Source: Alteriqipengyuania abyssalis (GTDB lineage Bacteria; Pseudomonadota; Alphaproteobacteria; Sphingomonadales; Sphingomonadaceae). Taken from it: DNA of 64,000 nucleotides. Of the stretch, positions 7,543 through 20,495 are shown piece after piece (within the stretch, counting starts at the first letter, position 1; the number at the start of each line of letters is the position of its first letter). Location of the stretch: contig NZ_JAHWXP010000003.1 in assembly GCF_019857185.1 (NCBI RefSeq), positions 685,036 to 749,035 on the forward strand, given 5' to 3'. The position numbers and the translations under genes were made by a program. Below the pieces are notes generated by a model. That model saw nothing but the letters and a program-made list of their open reading frames with translations, had not been told where the DNA came from and ran no database searches.

Positions 7543-8124
7543 TCAGCCTTCGGGCGCGTCTCCTCCGCCCAGCCGCTTGCGCCAGTCGATCCGGGTCAGC
7601 GCGACGATCCCCGCCAGCATCGCCACCTGCAGCGCGATGCCCCACGGGCTGGTGAGGCCGCTGCGGATGACCTCGCCCAGGCTGGTCGCGCGGATGGTGT
7701 GCGCGGTGACGCCGTAGATCGTGTAGGAAACGAACCGGCCGGCGAAGAACGCCGCGGTGAAGGGCAGCAGGCGCATCCGGGCGAGGCCCGCGGCCATGAA
7801 CAATTGCGCCGATGGCAGCGGGGAGAGCGCGAACAGCCCGAGCCCGAGCAGCGTGCTGCCGCGCCGCTGCTCGAGCGCTTCGCGCGCCGCCGCCAGATTG
7901 TCCTGCGTGCGCGCAGAGAGGAACCTTGCGCCCAGATACCGCGTGGCGAGGCCGAGCAGCAAGCGCCCCGACGCCGCCGCCAGCGCGCCCACGGGGACGA
8001 GGATCGGCAGCGCCAGATCTCCGCCCAGCGTGTAGAGCGCTATGATCGACCAGGTCGGCGGCCCGAACGCGGGCAGCAGGTTCACGCCGAACACGATGGC
8101 GAAGAAGATCAGGTATTCGGTCAT
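7543..8124 (-). CDS. VTT/DedA-like integral membrane protein
   Basis: A 193-residue, strongly hydrophobic protein with about four to five membrane segments (residues about 4-24, 35-60, 90-115, 120-140, 158-176). FALSPLPSAQLFMAAGLARM followed by AAFFAGRFVSY resembles the SNARE-associated/VTT (DedA-like) arrangement, in which re-entrant loops carry Pro and Arg residues important for transport. DedA relatives act as flippases for undecaprenyl phosphate or phospholipids. TAGGAGG precedes the start by about 12 bases. Lies 31 bp after the small exported protein in the thiC operon. Confidence 0.65.
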   Translation of the reverse strand: MTEYLIFFAIVFGVNLLPAFGPPTWSIIALYTLGGDLALPILVPVGALAAASGRLLLGLATRYLGARFLSARTQDNLAAAREALEQRRGSTLLGLGLFALSPLPSAQLFMAAGLARMRLLPFTAAFFAGRFVSYTIYGVTAHTIRATSLGEVIRSGLTSPWGIALQVAMLAGIVALTRIDWRKRLGGGDAPEG

Positions 8125-8155
8125 TCGTCGCCCCGCCTCCTATCGTCGCCGCCGG

Positions 8156-10773
<2,618 letters not shown>

Positions 10774-10959
10774 TCAGTCGAGCGCGTCGCTCGCCTTTTT
10801 GCCCGCGAAAATGCCGAGCAGCAGGAAGACCACGAACAGCACCACCGCAATGATCGCGATCCAGACCGCGATATCGACGAAAGCGCCTGCAACTCCGCCG
10901 AAACCCAGGATCGCGGCGATAGCGGCGACGACGAGACACATGATGGCGAGTTTGATCAT
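10774..10959 (-). CDS. DUF1328 small membrane protein (YtjA type)
   Basis: A 61-residue protein with two membrane segments (residues about 3-24 and 29-52) separated by GVAGAFVDIA and ending GKKASDALD. This matches the UPF0391/DUF1328 family, tiny inner-membrane proteins common in proteobacteria and often stress-induced; molecular role unknown. The start at 10959 is the only sensible ATG. It stands alone between the thiC leader and the divergent AbgT-type transporter. Confidence 0.85.
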   Translation of the reverse strand: MIKLAIMCLVVAAIAAILGFGGVAGAFVDIAVWIAIIAVVLFVVFLLLGIFAGKKASDALD

Positions 10960-11139
10960 GCTGGTGAGAACCGTTGACGCGACCCGGGGTTCCCCTCGCC
11001 TCTCCAGGCCGAGACCCGTTCTGCCGAGGTTCAGGCGCACTCGGGCCTGTTCAGCTTTGCGCATCACCGACTTGCGCTTTTCGAGCCATTCGGGCCACAG
11101 CGCCCGCACGACCCCGCCGCCAATCCCGACGGAGCCATA

Positions 11140-12756
<1,617 letters not shown>

Positions 12757-12760
12757 CGGC

Positions 12761-13168
12761 TCAGAACGTGCCCAGCCGCGACAGCGCGATGAAGATGCAC
12801 CCTGCGCCAAGGATCGCGGAAAGACCCGCCCACACCTCGCTCGCGCTCGCCATCAGCCAGCGACCGAAGGTGACGAAGCGTTCGCCCGCCGCCAGCAGCA
12901 CGATGCCTTCCAGCACCAGCAGCCCGCCCAGCGCGGAGACCGCGATGAACAGCCAGTCGTCCGGCCGCCACGGCACCACGAGATAGATCACCGCGCCCAG
13001 CGTCAGCGTGAGAATCCCGGCGATGAAGCGCATGCCCGGCGACTGCTCGAAATCCTGCATCATCGCCTTCCACGTACCCGGCAGCCGCAGCTCGCCCATA
13101 GCGGCGGCGAAGGCGTAGATGCCGATGAACATGGCGATCCAGGCGGGAATGGTGTCGGCGGTGGCCAT
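12761..13168 (-). CDS. hypothetical four-helix membrane protein
   Basis: A 135-residue protein with about four membrane segments (residues 8-24, 45-65, 70-95, 110-130) and short polar loops; MATADTIPAWIAMFIGIYAF opens it. AGGAG lies 12 bases before the ATG, a loose spacing. No family recognised. Convergent with the AbgT-type transporter, 4 bp apart. The 314 bp between this gene and the DUF885 gene (13169-13482) contain nothing I can support as a gene or RNA, only a short AT-rich patch near 13345. Confidence 0.6.
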   Translation of the reverse strand: MATADTIPAWIAMFIGIYAFAAAMGELRLPGTWKAMMQDFEQSPGMRFIAGILTLTLGAVIYLVVPWRPDDWLFIAVSALGGLLVLEGIVLLAAGERFVTFGRWLMASASEVWAGLSAILGAGCIFIALSRLGTF

Positions 13169-13482
13169 CTGCGGCGATTGCTCCTGTGATAATCGTGCCA
13201 AGCATCGCAAGAACCGGTCGCGATGCTGATGCGCCGCGCAGCGGGCAACGGGCCCGCGCGGCAGCTCGCCGCTCCGGTACCGCGCCCGGCCAGGTGCCAC
13301 CGCCACATGATGCGCGTGTGACTCACCGCCGGAAATTGCGTAGTTAACAATTGTTTCTTGGCCGATGGCACACGCGTTCGCAAGCGGGCCGCTCCACCGC
13401 CGCACGACCGCCCCGTTATGCGACAGCCGCAGCCCGGTTTCTTATCAGGCGCAGGGAGGGTCAGTGCCCGCCCGGCGCGCGG

Positions 13483-15300
13483 TCAGCCGCCGCCGTTCGC
13501 GATCCAGCGGTCGATCTTTTCCTCCAGCACCGGCAGCGGCAGGCCGCCGGTGTTGAGCACCTGCGCGTGGAAATCCTTGATGTCGAACGCATCGCCCAGC
13601 TTGGCCTGCGCGCGCTCGCGCAGTTCCTGGATCTTCAGCGCGCCGATCTTGTAGGCCAGCGCCTGGCTCGGGATCGCGATATAGCGCTCCACCTCGGCGA
13701 CCACTTCGGTGCGGGTCATGCCTGAATTTTCGAGCATGAAGTCGATCGCCTGCTCGCGGGTCCAGCCCTTGGAGTGGATGCCGGTGTCGACCACCAGCCG
13801 CATCGCGCGCAGCTGTTCGTCCTGCAACGTGCCGTACCGCGCCCACGGGTCTTCATAAAAGCCCATCTCGTTGCCCAGCGTCTCGGCATAGAGCGCCCAG
13901 CCTTCGACGAAGGAGGTCGTCCCGCCGAAGCGCATGAAGGCGGGCAGATCCTCGTTCTCCTGCGCCAGACTGATCTGGAAATGGTGCCCCGGCGCGCCTT
14001 CGTGGAGGTAGAGCGTCACATTGCCCGTCGTCAGGCGACTGGGCAGGTCGTAGGCGTTGAAGAAGAACGTGCCCGGGCGCGATCCGTCGGGGGTGCCCGA
14101 CTGGTAGGAGCCGCCCGCGCTGAACTGCTCGATCGAGGGGTCGTAGGGTTCGATCTTGAGTTCGGACTTGGGGACCAGGCTGAACAGTTCGCCGATCTTC
14201 GCATCGACCTGCTTGCCGATATCGTAATAGGTCTGGGTCAGCGCCTCGCGGCTCTCCGGCTTGAACTGCTCGTCGGTGCGCACGTAGTCGAAGAACTCGC
14301 CCAGCGTGCCTTCGAAGCCGACCTCTTCCTTCAGCGCCTCCAGCTCACCCTTGATCCGCTCGACCTCGGAAAGGCCCAGCTGGTGGATGTAGTCGGCTTT
14401 GAGCGGCAGGGTCGTAGTGCTCTCGATCAGCTGTTCGTACAGCTTCGCCCCTCCCTTCATCTGGCTCAGGCCGACCTCCTCACGCGCGGCGGCAAGATAT
14501 TCGTCGCGCAGGAAATCGCGCAGCCGTTCGTGCGCGGCGTAGATTTCGCGGGTCTTGGCCTCATAGGCGGCGGTTAGCCGGGCCTTGTCCGCGTCCGAGA
14601 AATCCTCGGGGAACATCGTGGTCGGGCCCATGAACTGCGATTCCGCGATCGGGATCGCCAGCTGCGTGTCGAGCTGCGAAATCACGTTGCCGATTGTCAG
14701 CTTGGTTTCGACCACGCCCGTTTCCATCCCTTCACGGAACTTCTCGATCGAGCGGTCGGTGATAGCGATATAGTCGTCGTGGCGGCTGAGGTTGTCTTCG
14801 TAGTTCGCGATGGTCTTGAACGGCGCCGCGCCGGTCCCGCTCGCGAAATTGGGGTAGAAGGTGTGGAAGCCGCTGAAGTGGTTGACCGGGCGCACCTCGG
14901 TCAGCGCGCGGATTTCCGGGGTTGCACCTTTGAGCGATTCATCCTGGTTGTACTTGAACACGTCGTAGGCGAGCTGGTCGGTCGGCGAGAGCTTGGCACG
15001 GTCGATCTGGTCGAGCAGCGCAACGTTGAGCTGCGTATCGCGCAGCGAGGCATAATAGCTCGCATCGGTCAGGTAGTCGCCCAGCCGGTCCGCATTGGTA
15101 TCGTCGCCGCGGAACAGGCGGCTGAGCGGGTTGAGTTCGAGGCTGCGCGCATCGGAATCGGCGAACAGCGCGAACAGCTTGTCGTGTTCGGACTGCTGCG
15201 CGGCGACGGGCGCTTCCTCGTGATGATCGGCCAGCGCCACCCCGGGCGAGGCAAGCAGGGCGAGCGCGGCGGCTCCGGTCAGCAAGCGGCGGATGGTCAT
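13483..15300 (-). CDS. DUF885 metalloprotease-like exported protein
   Basis: A 605-residue protein when started at 15300, where GGGGGAG lies seven bases upstream and a signal peptide follows (LLTGAAALALLASPGVALA). The bulk is a DUF885 domain, with the zinc motif HEGAPGHH (a variant of His-Glu-x-x-His) and the downstream FVEGWALYAE helix that supplies the third ligand in related M2/M3-like folds. Some DUF885 proteins are carboxypeptidase-like. Length is standard for the family. Probably periplasmic peptide degradation; monocistronic. Confidence 0.9.
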   Translation of the reverse strand: MTIRRLLTGAAALALLASPGVALADHHEEAPVAAQQSEHDKLFALFADSDARSLELNPLSRLFRGDDTNADRLGDYLTDASYYASLRDTQLNVALLDQIDRAKLSPTDQLAYDVFKYNQDESLKGATPEIRALTEVRPVNHFSGFHTFYPNFASGTGAAPFKTIANYEDNLSRHDDYIAITDRSIEKFREGMETGVVETKLTIGNVISQLDTQLAIPIAESQFMGPTTMFPEDFSDADKARLTAAYEAKTREIYAAHERLRDFLRDEYLAAAREEVGLSQMKGGAKLYEQLIESTTTLPLKADYIHQLGLSEVERIKGELEALKEEVGFEGTLGEFFDYVRTDEQFKPESREALTQTYYDIGKQVDAKIGELFSLVPKSELKIEPYDPSIEQFSAGGSYQSGTPDGSRPGTFFFNAYDLPSRLTTGNVTLYLHEGAPGHHFQISLAQENEDLPAFMRFGGTTSFVEGWALYAETLGNEMGFYEDPWARYGTLQDEQLRAMRLVVDTGIHSKGWTREQAIDFMLENSGMTRTEVVAEVERYIAIPSQALAYKIGALKIQELRERAQAKLGDAFDIKDFHAQVLNTGGLPLPVLEEKIDRWIANGGG

Positions 15301-15436
15301 GTCGGTAGTCTCCCCCGGAATATAATCGCGCACGAGCCTAGGCTCTGGCGGCCCTTCCACCAAGCGCCTTCGATCAGCCGCATTGTGGCATCGACGGGCG
15401 GCGGCTATCACGATCCCACTTTCGCCCCGTCATCGC

Positions 15437-15955
15437 CTAGGCTGCGAGATGATGACCGAAGAGATGGGGGATCAGTTGGACGGTGCTCTCCACCTTTTCG
15501 AACGCGCCCAGCGGAACGTTGCGCAAAGCGGGGCGAACCGCTTTCTGCCCGAGCGCGTTGCCCTTGGTATGCCTGACCTCGCGATCGCCGAGATCGGGCA
15601 GGCCCTCCCCCGGCGCTCCCCCGAAAAAGCGATAGTGGTCGATTTCGAGCGTTCTGGGATCGTGCACCATCACGACCACACAGGCCGAAGGCTTGCGGGT
15701 CAACGCGGTCTGGATCGCATAGCGCGCGGCCCGCCCATCAATGTGCTTGGCCTTCAGCTGCACATGCCGAATCAGGTCGCCGACCTCGAAAACAACGTCG
15801 AAGCCGCCGTCATCCACCTCGCCGCGTGCCACGCTGAAATCGAAGCATTGCAGACGCCACAGCTCGCTGCACACTTCGGCCAGGAAGCGATGTTCCAGAA
15901 CCTTTTCCCGCGTGGAGGAGCGCAGCGAGAGGGCCTCGACCCAGGGGTCGCTCAC
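15437..15955 (-). CDS. hypothetical protein with possible PD-(D/E)XK nuclease-like fold
   Basis: A 172-residue cytoplasmic protein starting at a GTG that overlaps the amidohydrolase stop (GTGA), so it is probably translated by coupling. The segment DDGGFDVVFEVGDLIRHVQLKAK has the spacing of a restriction-endonuclease core, an acidic residue at the end of one strand followed by Gln-x-Lys on the next, as in Mrr-like enzymes. A helix ELWRLQCFDF precedes it. This resemblance is by eye only; the protein could equally be an unrelated alpha/beta domain. Confidence 0.6.
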   Translation of the reverse strand: MSDPWVEALSLRSSTREKVLEHRFLAEVCSELWRLQCFDFSVARGEVDDGGFDVVFEVGDLIRHVQLKAKHIDGRAARYAIQTALTRKPSACVVVMVHDPRTLEIDHYRFFGGAPGEGLPDLGDREVRHTKGNALGQKAVRPALRNVPLGAFEKVESTVQLIPHLFGHHLAA

Positions 15956-17223
15956 TCGATCACCCGGCCACGGACCATCGCGAAATCGACCTTCTCCAGC
16001 ACCGTCACATCTTCCAGCGGATTGCCGTCGACCGCGATGATGTCCGCCGAATAGCCGGGCGCGAGGCGGCCGATCTGGTCGTCCATCTCCAGCACCTTCG
16101 CGGCGACGGTGGTGGCGCTGGCGAGCGCCTGCCGGTCGGTCATGCCCTGTGCGCGCATCAGCGCGAATTCGCCGGCATTGCGGCCATGCGCGAACACGCC
16201 CGCATCGGTGCCGAAGGCGATCGGCACGTTCCAGCGCAGCGCCTTGCCCATGAAGACGCGCGCGGTATCGGCCACGGCGCGGATCTTGTCCTCCACCACG
16301 GGGGTGTAGATGCCCTTGCCCAGCCGCTCGGTCACGCCCTGGAACGCCATCAGCGTGGGGACCAGCACGGTGCCGTTCTCGCGCATCGCGCGCGCCGCCG
16401 CCTCATCAAGATAGGTGCCGTGCTCGATCGTATCGATCCCGGCGCGGCTCGCCGCCTCGATCCCGCGCGCGCCGTGCGCATGGGCCATGACCTTGAGGCC
16501 GAGCGAGTGGGCGGTGTCGGCAATCGCCTTCATTTCCGCATCGCTGAAATGCGCCTCCAGCCCGCGCCCCTGCTGGCTGAGCACGCCGCCGGTGGCGGTG
16601 ATCTTGATCACGTCGGAGCCGTTCTGGCTCGCCAGCCGCACCTTGGCGGCGCATTCGACCGGGCCGGTGCAGGTGAAGCCCGTGTCGAGCAGTTCGTTGA
16701 CCTCGGGCCGGAAACCGTTGACGTCGCCGTGCCCGCCGATGATCGCCAACGGCACGCCCGCCGCAACGATCCGCGGGCCGGGAATCAGCCCCTCGGCCGT
16801 TCCGCGCCGCAGGGCGAAGGCGGTTTCGGGCCCGCTGCCCGCCTCGCGCACGGTGGTGAAGCCCGCCAGCGCGGTAAGCCGCGCGTTCTTCGCGCCCACG
16901 ACCACGCCCCACTCGTCCGGCTCGACCGCTTCCTTCCAGAAATCGCCGCCGGGATCGCCGGTAAGGTGAACATGCAGGTCGATCAGGCCGGGCAGCACGG
17001 TCTTGTCGGCGAGGTCGATCACCTGCGCCTCGCCACCCGGCGTCTGGAGCCCGTCGACGATCGAAACGATCCGGCCATCCTCGATCGTGATGGTGGCAGG
17101 GCCGCTCGGCTCGCCATCGGCATCGCGGATCACCGATCCGGCATGGATCACCGTCACCTGCGCCAGCGAAGGCGTGCCCAGCAGCGCAGCAAACGCCGCC
17201 ATCACCCAGACCAGTACCCGCAT
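15952..17223 (-). CDS. exported amidohydrolase (imidazolonepropionase/prolidase-like)
   Basis: A 423-residue protein with a signal peptide (residues 1-21, ending LGTPSLAQ). The amidohydrolase TIM barrel is clear: metal motif DLHVHL near residue 74, VIKITATGG with the Lys that is carboxylated in this family, HAHG, and late GTDAGVFAHGRN. Flanking N- and C-terminal beta segments (AGSVIRDADGE, LAPGYSADIIAVDGNPLEDV) complete the usual composite domain. Such enzymes often act as Xaa-Pro or Xaa-Arg dipeptidases in the periplasm. Divergent from the S9 peptidase gene, which fits a peptide-degrading locus. Confidence 0.9.
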   Translation of the reverse strand: MRVLVWVMAAFAALLGTPSLAQVTVIHAGSVIRDADGEPSGPATITIEDGRIVSIVDGLQTPGGEAQVIDLADKTVLPGLIDLHVHLTGDPGGDFWKEAVEPDEWGVVVGAKNARLTALAGFTTVREAGSGPETAFALRRGTAEGLIPGPRIVAAGVPLAIIGGHGDVNGFRPEVNELLDTGFTCTGPVECAAKVRLASQNGSDVIKITATGGVLSQQGRGLEAHFSDAEMKAIADTAHSLGLKVMAHAHGARGIEAASRAGIDTIEHGTYLDEAAARAMRENGTVLVPTLMAFQGVTERLGKGIYTPVVEDKIRAVADTARVFMGKALRWNVPIAFGTDAGVFAHGRNAGEFALMRAQGMTDRQALASATTVAAKVLEMDDQIGRLAPGYSADIIAVDGNPLEDVTVLEKVDFAMVRGRVIE

Positions 17224-17337
17224 CGTCCTATTCCCCCTTTTGACCGGCCGCACGTTTGCGCACGCCGGATGGCTGGCTATAGCCTGCCGCACAGTTTGGC
17301 AAAAACAACCCAAGCAATACGAGAGGACCACCACAAG

Positions 17338-19392
17338 ATGCACCACGCCACCCGCACTGCCCTGACCGCCGCCAGCCTGCTCGCCGGGGTGTCGCTCGCC
17401 GCGACCGCCCAGGCGCGCCCGATGACGCCGCAGGATGTGGCACAGCTGGAAAGCGTGGGCGCAATCGCCGTCTCGCCCGATGGCAGCCGCGTCGCCTACA
17501 CCACCGCCAGCCTGCCCGACGTGGTTGCGGGCGAGGATAATGGCAGCACGCAGCAGCAGCTGAAAATGGCCTACGGGCCGGACAACACCCGGGTCTTCCT
17601 GCCCGAGGATGTCTCCGTCTCGACGGTCGAATTCTCGCCCGACGGGCGGATGGTCAGCTTCCTGTGGAGCAAGGACGACGAAGATCGCGCGGTCTGGGGC
17701 ATCCCCGTCGATGGTGGCGCGCAGATGAAGCTCGCCGCGATCGAGGACGCCTCGGTCCGCAGCTACGCATGGGCGCCCGATGGCGCGACGCTCTATCTGC
17801 TGGCGAGCGCCGCCCCCGACACAGACCGCAAGGCAGAGGCCAAGAAAGGCTTCAACGCGGTGGTCTATGAAGAGGAAGAGCGGTTCAACCGCCTGTTCGC
17901 CGCGCAGGCCGGTGGCGAGGAGATCGACGCGAAGCCGCGCGAGATCGCCGTGTCCGGCTACGTCACCTCGTTCAAGCTGACGCCCGACGGCAAGCTCGGC
18001 ATTGTCGAAAGCCAGCCGACCCCGCGGATCGACGACACCTATACCGCCAGCCGGGTCAACATCATCGATCTGGGCACGGGCCGCGTGCTGCGGACGGTCG
18101 AAACGCCGGGCAAGCTGGGCGATCTGGAAGTCTCGCCCGACGGCAGGCAGCTCTCGCTGGTCGCCGGTATCGACCAGCACGATCCCGCCGCGACGACGCT
18201 GCATCTGGTGGATGTCGCCAGCGGTGCATACCGCGCGCTCAACGAGGGCGCGGCGGAAGCGGTCGGCGATACCGAATGGCTCGCCAATGGCCAGCTTGCC
18301 GCGATCGTGGACAAGGGCGCGGACACGATCCTGCGCATGTACAATGCCGATGGCAGCGTGGCGCAGGAAATCGACCCGGGCGAGCTGGTCCCGACTGCCC
18401 TCGAAAACGGCGGCAGCGATTCTCTGTTCGTGCGTGCCGACAGCCCGCGCCACCCCGGCGAACTGTTCGCGCTGAACGGCACCACCCTGACCCGCTGGAC
18501 CAGCCACAACCCGTGGCTCGCCGAGATCGACTTCGGCACGCAGCGCACGATGACCTACACCGCGCGCGACGGACAGCAGATCGAGGGCATTCTGATCGAG
18601 CCGGTCGGCGGTGTGCCCAAGGGCGGCGCGCCGACGATCATGATGGTCCATGGCGGGCCGGAATCGCATTACACCAATGGCTGGCTGACCGGCTATTCGA
18701 TGCCCGGACAGGTCGGCGCGGGTCAGGGCTATGCCGTGTTCCACCCGAACTATCGCGGCTCGACCGGCTACGGCACCGCGTTCTCCAAGCAGCACCAGGG
18801 CGACTATGCTGGCAAGGAATTCGACGACATCGTCGATGCGAAGCGTGCGCTGGTTGCCGAAGGCGTGACCGATGCGGACCGCACCGGGATCACCGGCGGG
18901 TCCTACGGCGGGTTCGCCAGCGCCTGGGGCGCGACCTATTATTCCAGCGAGTATGCCGCGAGCGTGATGTTCGTCGGCATCTCCAACAATATCAGCAAGT
19001 TTGGCACCACCGACATCCCGAACGAGATGTATCTGGTGCACGAGCGCAAGTGGCCGTGGGAGGAATGGGATCACCTGCTCGAACGCAGCCCGATCTACCA
19101 CGTCGACAAGGCGGAAACCCCGATCCTGATCATGCACGGGGCAGAAGACACGCGCGTTTCGCCGACGCAAAGCTACGAGCTGTATCGCAACATCAAGGTG
19201 CGCAAGCCCGATACCCCGGTCCGCCTCGTGCTGTTCCCGGGCGAAGGCCACGGCAACCGGCGCGCGGCCAGCCGCTACGATTACAACCTGCGCATGATGC
19301 AGTGGTTCGACACCTATCTGAAGACCGGCGACCGCGATGCGCAGATGCCCGCTCCGCGCCCCGACCTGATGATCGAGGACACAAGCGAGTAA
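17338..19392 (+). CDS. S9-family prolyl oligopeptidase-like serine peptidase
   Basis: A 684-residue exported protein; signal peptide MHHATRTALTAASLLAGVSL then Ala-rich to QARP. Residues about 40-430 form a beta-propeller with repeated SPDG turns. The C-terminal alpha/beta-hydrolase carries the catalytic triad: Ser522 in GGSYGG, Asp604 in HGAEDTRVS and His638 in GEGHGNR. These enzymes cleave short, often proline-containing, peptides or act as acylaminoacyl peptidases. AGAGGA precedes the ATG. Divergently placed from the amidohydrolase, with 114 bp between that must hold both promoters. Confidence 0.93.
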   Translation: MHHATRTALTAASLLAGVSLAATAQARPMTPQDVAQLESVGAIAVSPDGSRVAYTTASLPDVVAGEDNGSTQQQLKMAYGPDNTRVFLPEDVSVSTVEFSPDGRMVSFLWSKDDEDRAVWGIPVDGGAQMKLAAIEDASVRSYAWAPDGATLYLLASAAPDTDRKAEAKKGFNAVVYEEEERFNRLFAAQAGGEEIDAKPREIAVSGYVTSFKLTPDGKLGIVESQPTPRIDDTYTASRVNIIDLGTGRVLRTVETPGKLGDLEVSPDGRQLSLVAGIDQHDPAATTLHLVDVASGAYRALNEGAAEAVGDTEWLANGQLAAIVDKGADTILRMYNADGSVAQEIDPGELVPTALENGGSDSLFVRADSPRHPGELFALNGTTLTRWTSHNPWLAEIDFGTQRTMTYTARDGQQIEGILIEPVGGVPKGGAPTIMMVHGGPESHYTNGWLTGYSMPGQVGAGQGYAVFHPNYRGSTGYGTAFSKQHQGDYAGKEFDDIVDAKRALVAEGVTDADRTGITGGSYGGFASAWGATYYSSEYAASVMFVGISNNISKFGTTDIPNEMYLVHERKWPWEEWDHLLERSPIYHVDKAETPILIMHGAEDTRVSPTQSYELYRNIKVRKPDTPVRLVLFPGEGHGNRRAASRYDYNLRMMQWFDTYLKTGDRDAQMPAPRPDLMIEDTSE

Positions 19393-19407
19393 CGCTGCCT
19401 ACCAATT

Positions 19408-19445
19408 AAAAGGGGCGCGGAGGTTCAAGCCTCCGCGCCCCTTTT
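19408..19445. terminator. strong bidirectional terminator
   Basis: A 12-bp perfect GC stem (19412-19423 with 19430-19441), six-base loop, flanked by AAAA before and TTTTT after. It separates the convergent S9 peptidase and MipA/OmpV genes and works in both directions. Confidence 0.95.
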
Positions 19446-19480
19446 TCATGCGTTTGCGATGGTCAGCTCATCAGCTGGCG

Positions 19481-20365
19481 TCAGAAGGTGTAGCCGATCC
19501 CGCCGCCGATCAAGAACTGGTCGGCATCGCCGCGAAGCGCAACGAAGGGCGAATCCTTCGCATCGCCGATCATCCGCGAATAGCCGCCGATCGCGAACAG
19601 CGCGAGGCCACCATTGGTGAGGTCGCCGTCCAGATCATACCCGACCAGCAGGTTCGCGCTGAGCTTGTTGAAACCGGAACCGGCATCGTAGACCGGCAGG
19701 CCACTGGCGGTCGCCTGCGCAGGGGCGACCGAATAGTAGTATTCGTTGAACGCCTCGTCCCCGTGCTCCGCACTGAGCGACAGGCTGACCGCCGCGCCGC
19801 GGCTCACGGGCGTAAAATAGGTCACCGTTGGGTTGATAACCATCCCCTCGTGCGCGCCCGCGACATCCCACCGCACGTCGACATTGGCCGACAGGCTGTC
19901 GTACGGGTTGAGCACGCCCGAAACGCCGATGCTGGCGCTCGGCCCGACCTCGACTGCGGTATCCAGCTCGCCTGCTGCGGCGACCACCGGATCTTCGATA
20001 TCGCCGGTCCGCGAGGTACGCAGGCGCACTGCAGGTCCGAACCCGAAATTGACCTTGCTGTCAGCGCCGTCGGGAATGAAATCGAGTGCGAAACCGGCCG
20101 CACGCGGGTTGATATCGATCCCCCCGAGGCTGCCCTGGATGATCGGCAACGGGAAGACCTCGTAATCGTCCGAGCCGTCGTAATCGGGCGCGAAACCGGC
20201 ACCTACGCCGATCTGGACCCAGTCGCCGTCGAACACCGTACCCTCGGCAGAGCGGGCCGGAGCATCATCGTCCGGGCCGTCTTGCGCGAGCGCTGGCGTG
20301 GCCACCCCGGCACAGGCGAACGCGACCGCAGCGAACGTTGCGGGGGCGGGAAGAATTGAACGCAT
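19481..20365 (-). CDS. MipA/OmpV family outer-membrane protein
   Basis: A 294-residue protein with signal peptide (to about residue 27, TPALAQ). The mature part opens with an acidic linker and then GDWVQIGVGAGFAPDYDGSDDYEVFPLP, the diagnostic start of MipA/OmpV proteins, followed by alternating amphipathic strands and the terminal GDADQFLIGGGIGYTF ending in Phe, as outer-membrane barrels do. MipA links murein synthesis and hydrolysis enzymes in E. coli; most others are simply barrel proteins of unknown cargo. Confidence 0.93.
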   Translation of the reverse strand: MRSILPAPATFAAVAFACAGVATPALAQDGPDDDAPARSAEGTVFDGDWVQIGVGAGFAPDYDGSDDYEVFPLPIIQGSLGGIDINPRAAGFALDFIPDGADSKVNFGFGPAVRLRTSRTGDIEDPVVAAAGELDTAVEVGPSASIGVSGVLNPYDSLSANVDVRWDVAGAHEGMVINPTVTYFTPVSRGAAVSLSLSAEHGDEAFNEYYYSVAPAQATASGLPVYDAGSGFNKLSANLLVGYDLDGDLTNGGLALFAIGGYSRMIGDAKDSPFVALRGDADQFLIGGGIGYTF

Positions 20366-20495
20366 GGATTATCCCTCATGTTGCGCCCCATTGAACGGCG
20401 ATGGAGAGGCATAGTTCCACGCAAAAGCGCATGATTGCGCGGACAACCGCAAGTTCAATTGCACCTTTTTCCCCAGCGCCCTACGAGCATTGGCG

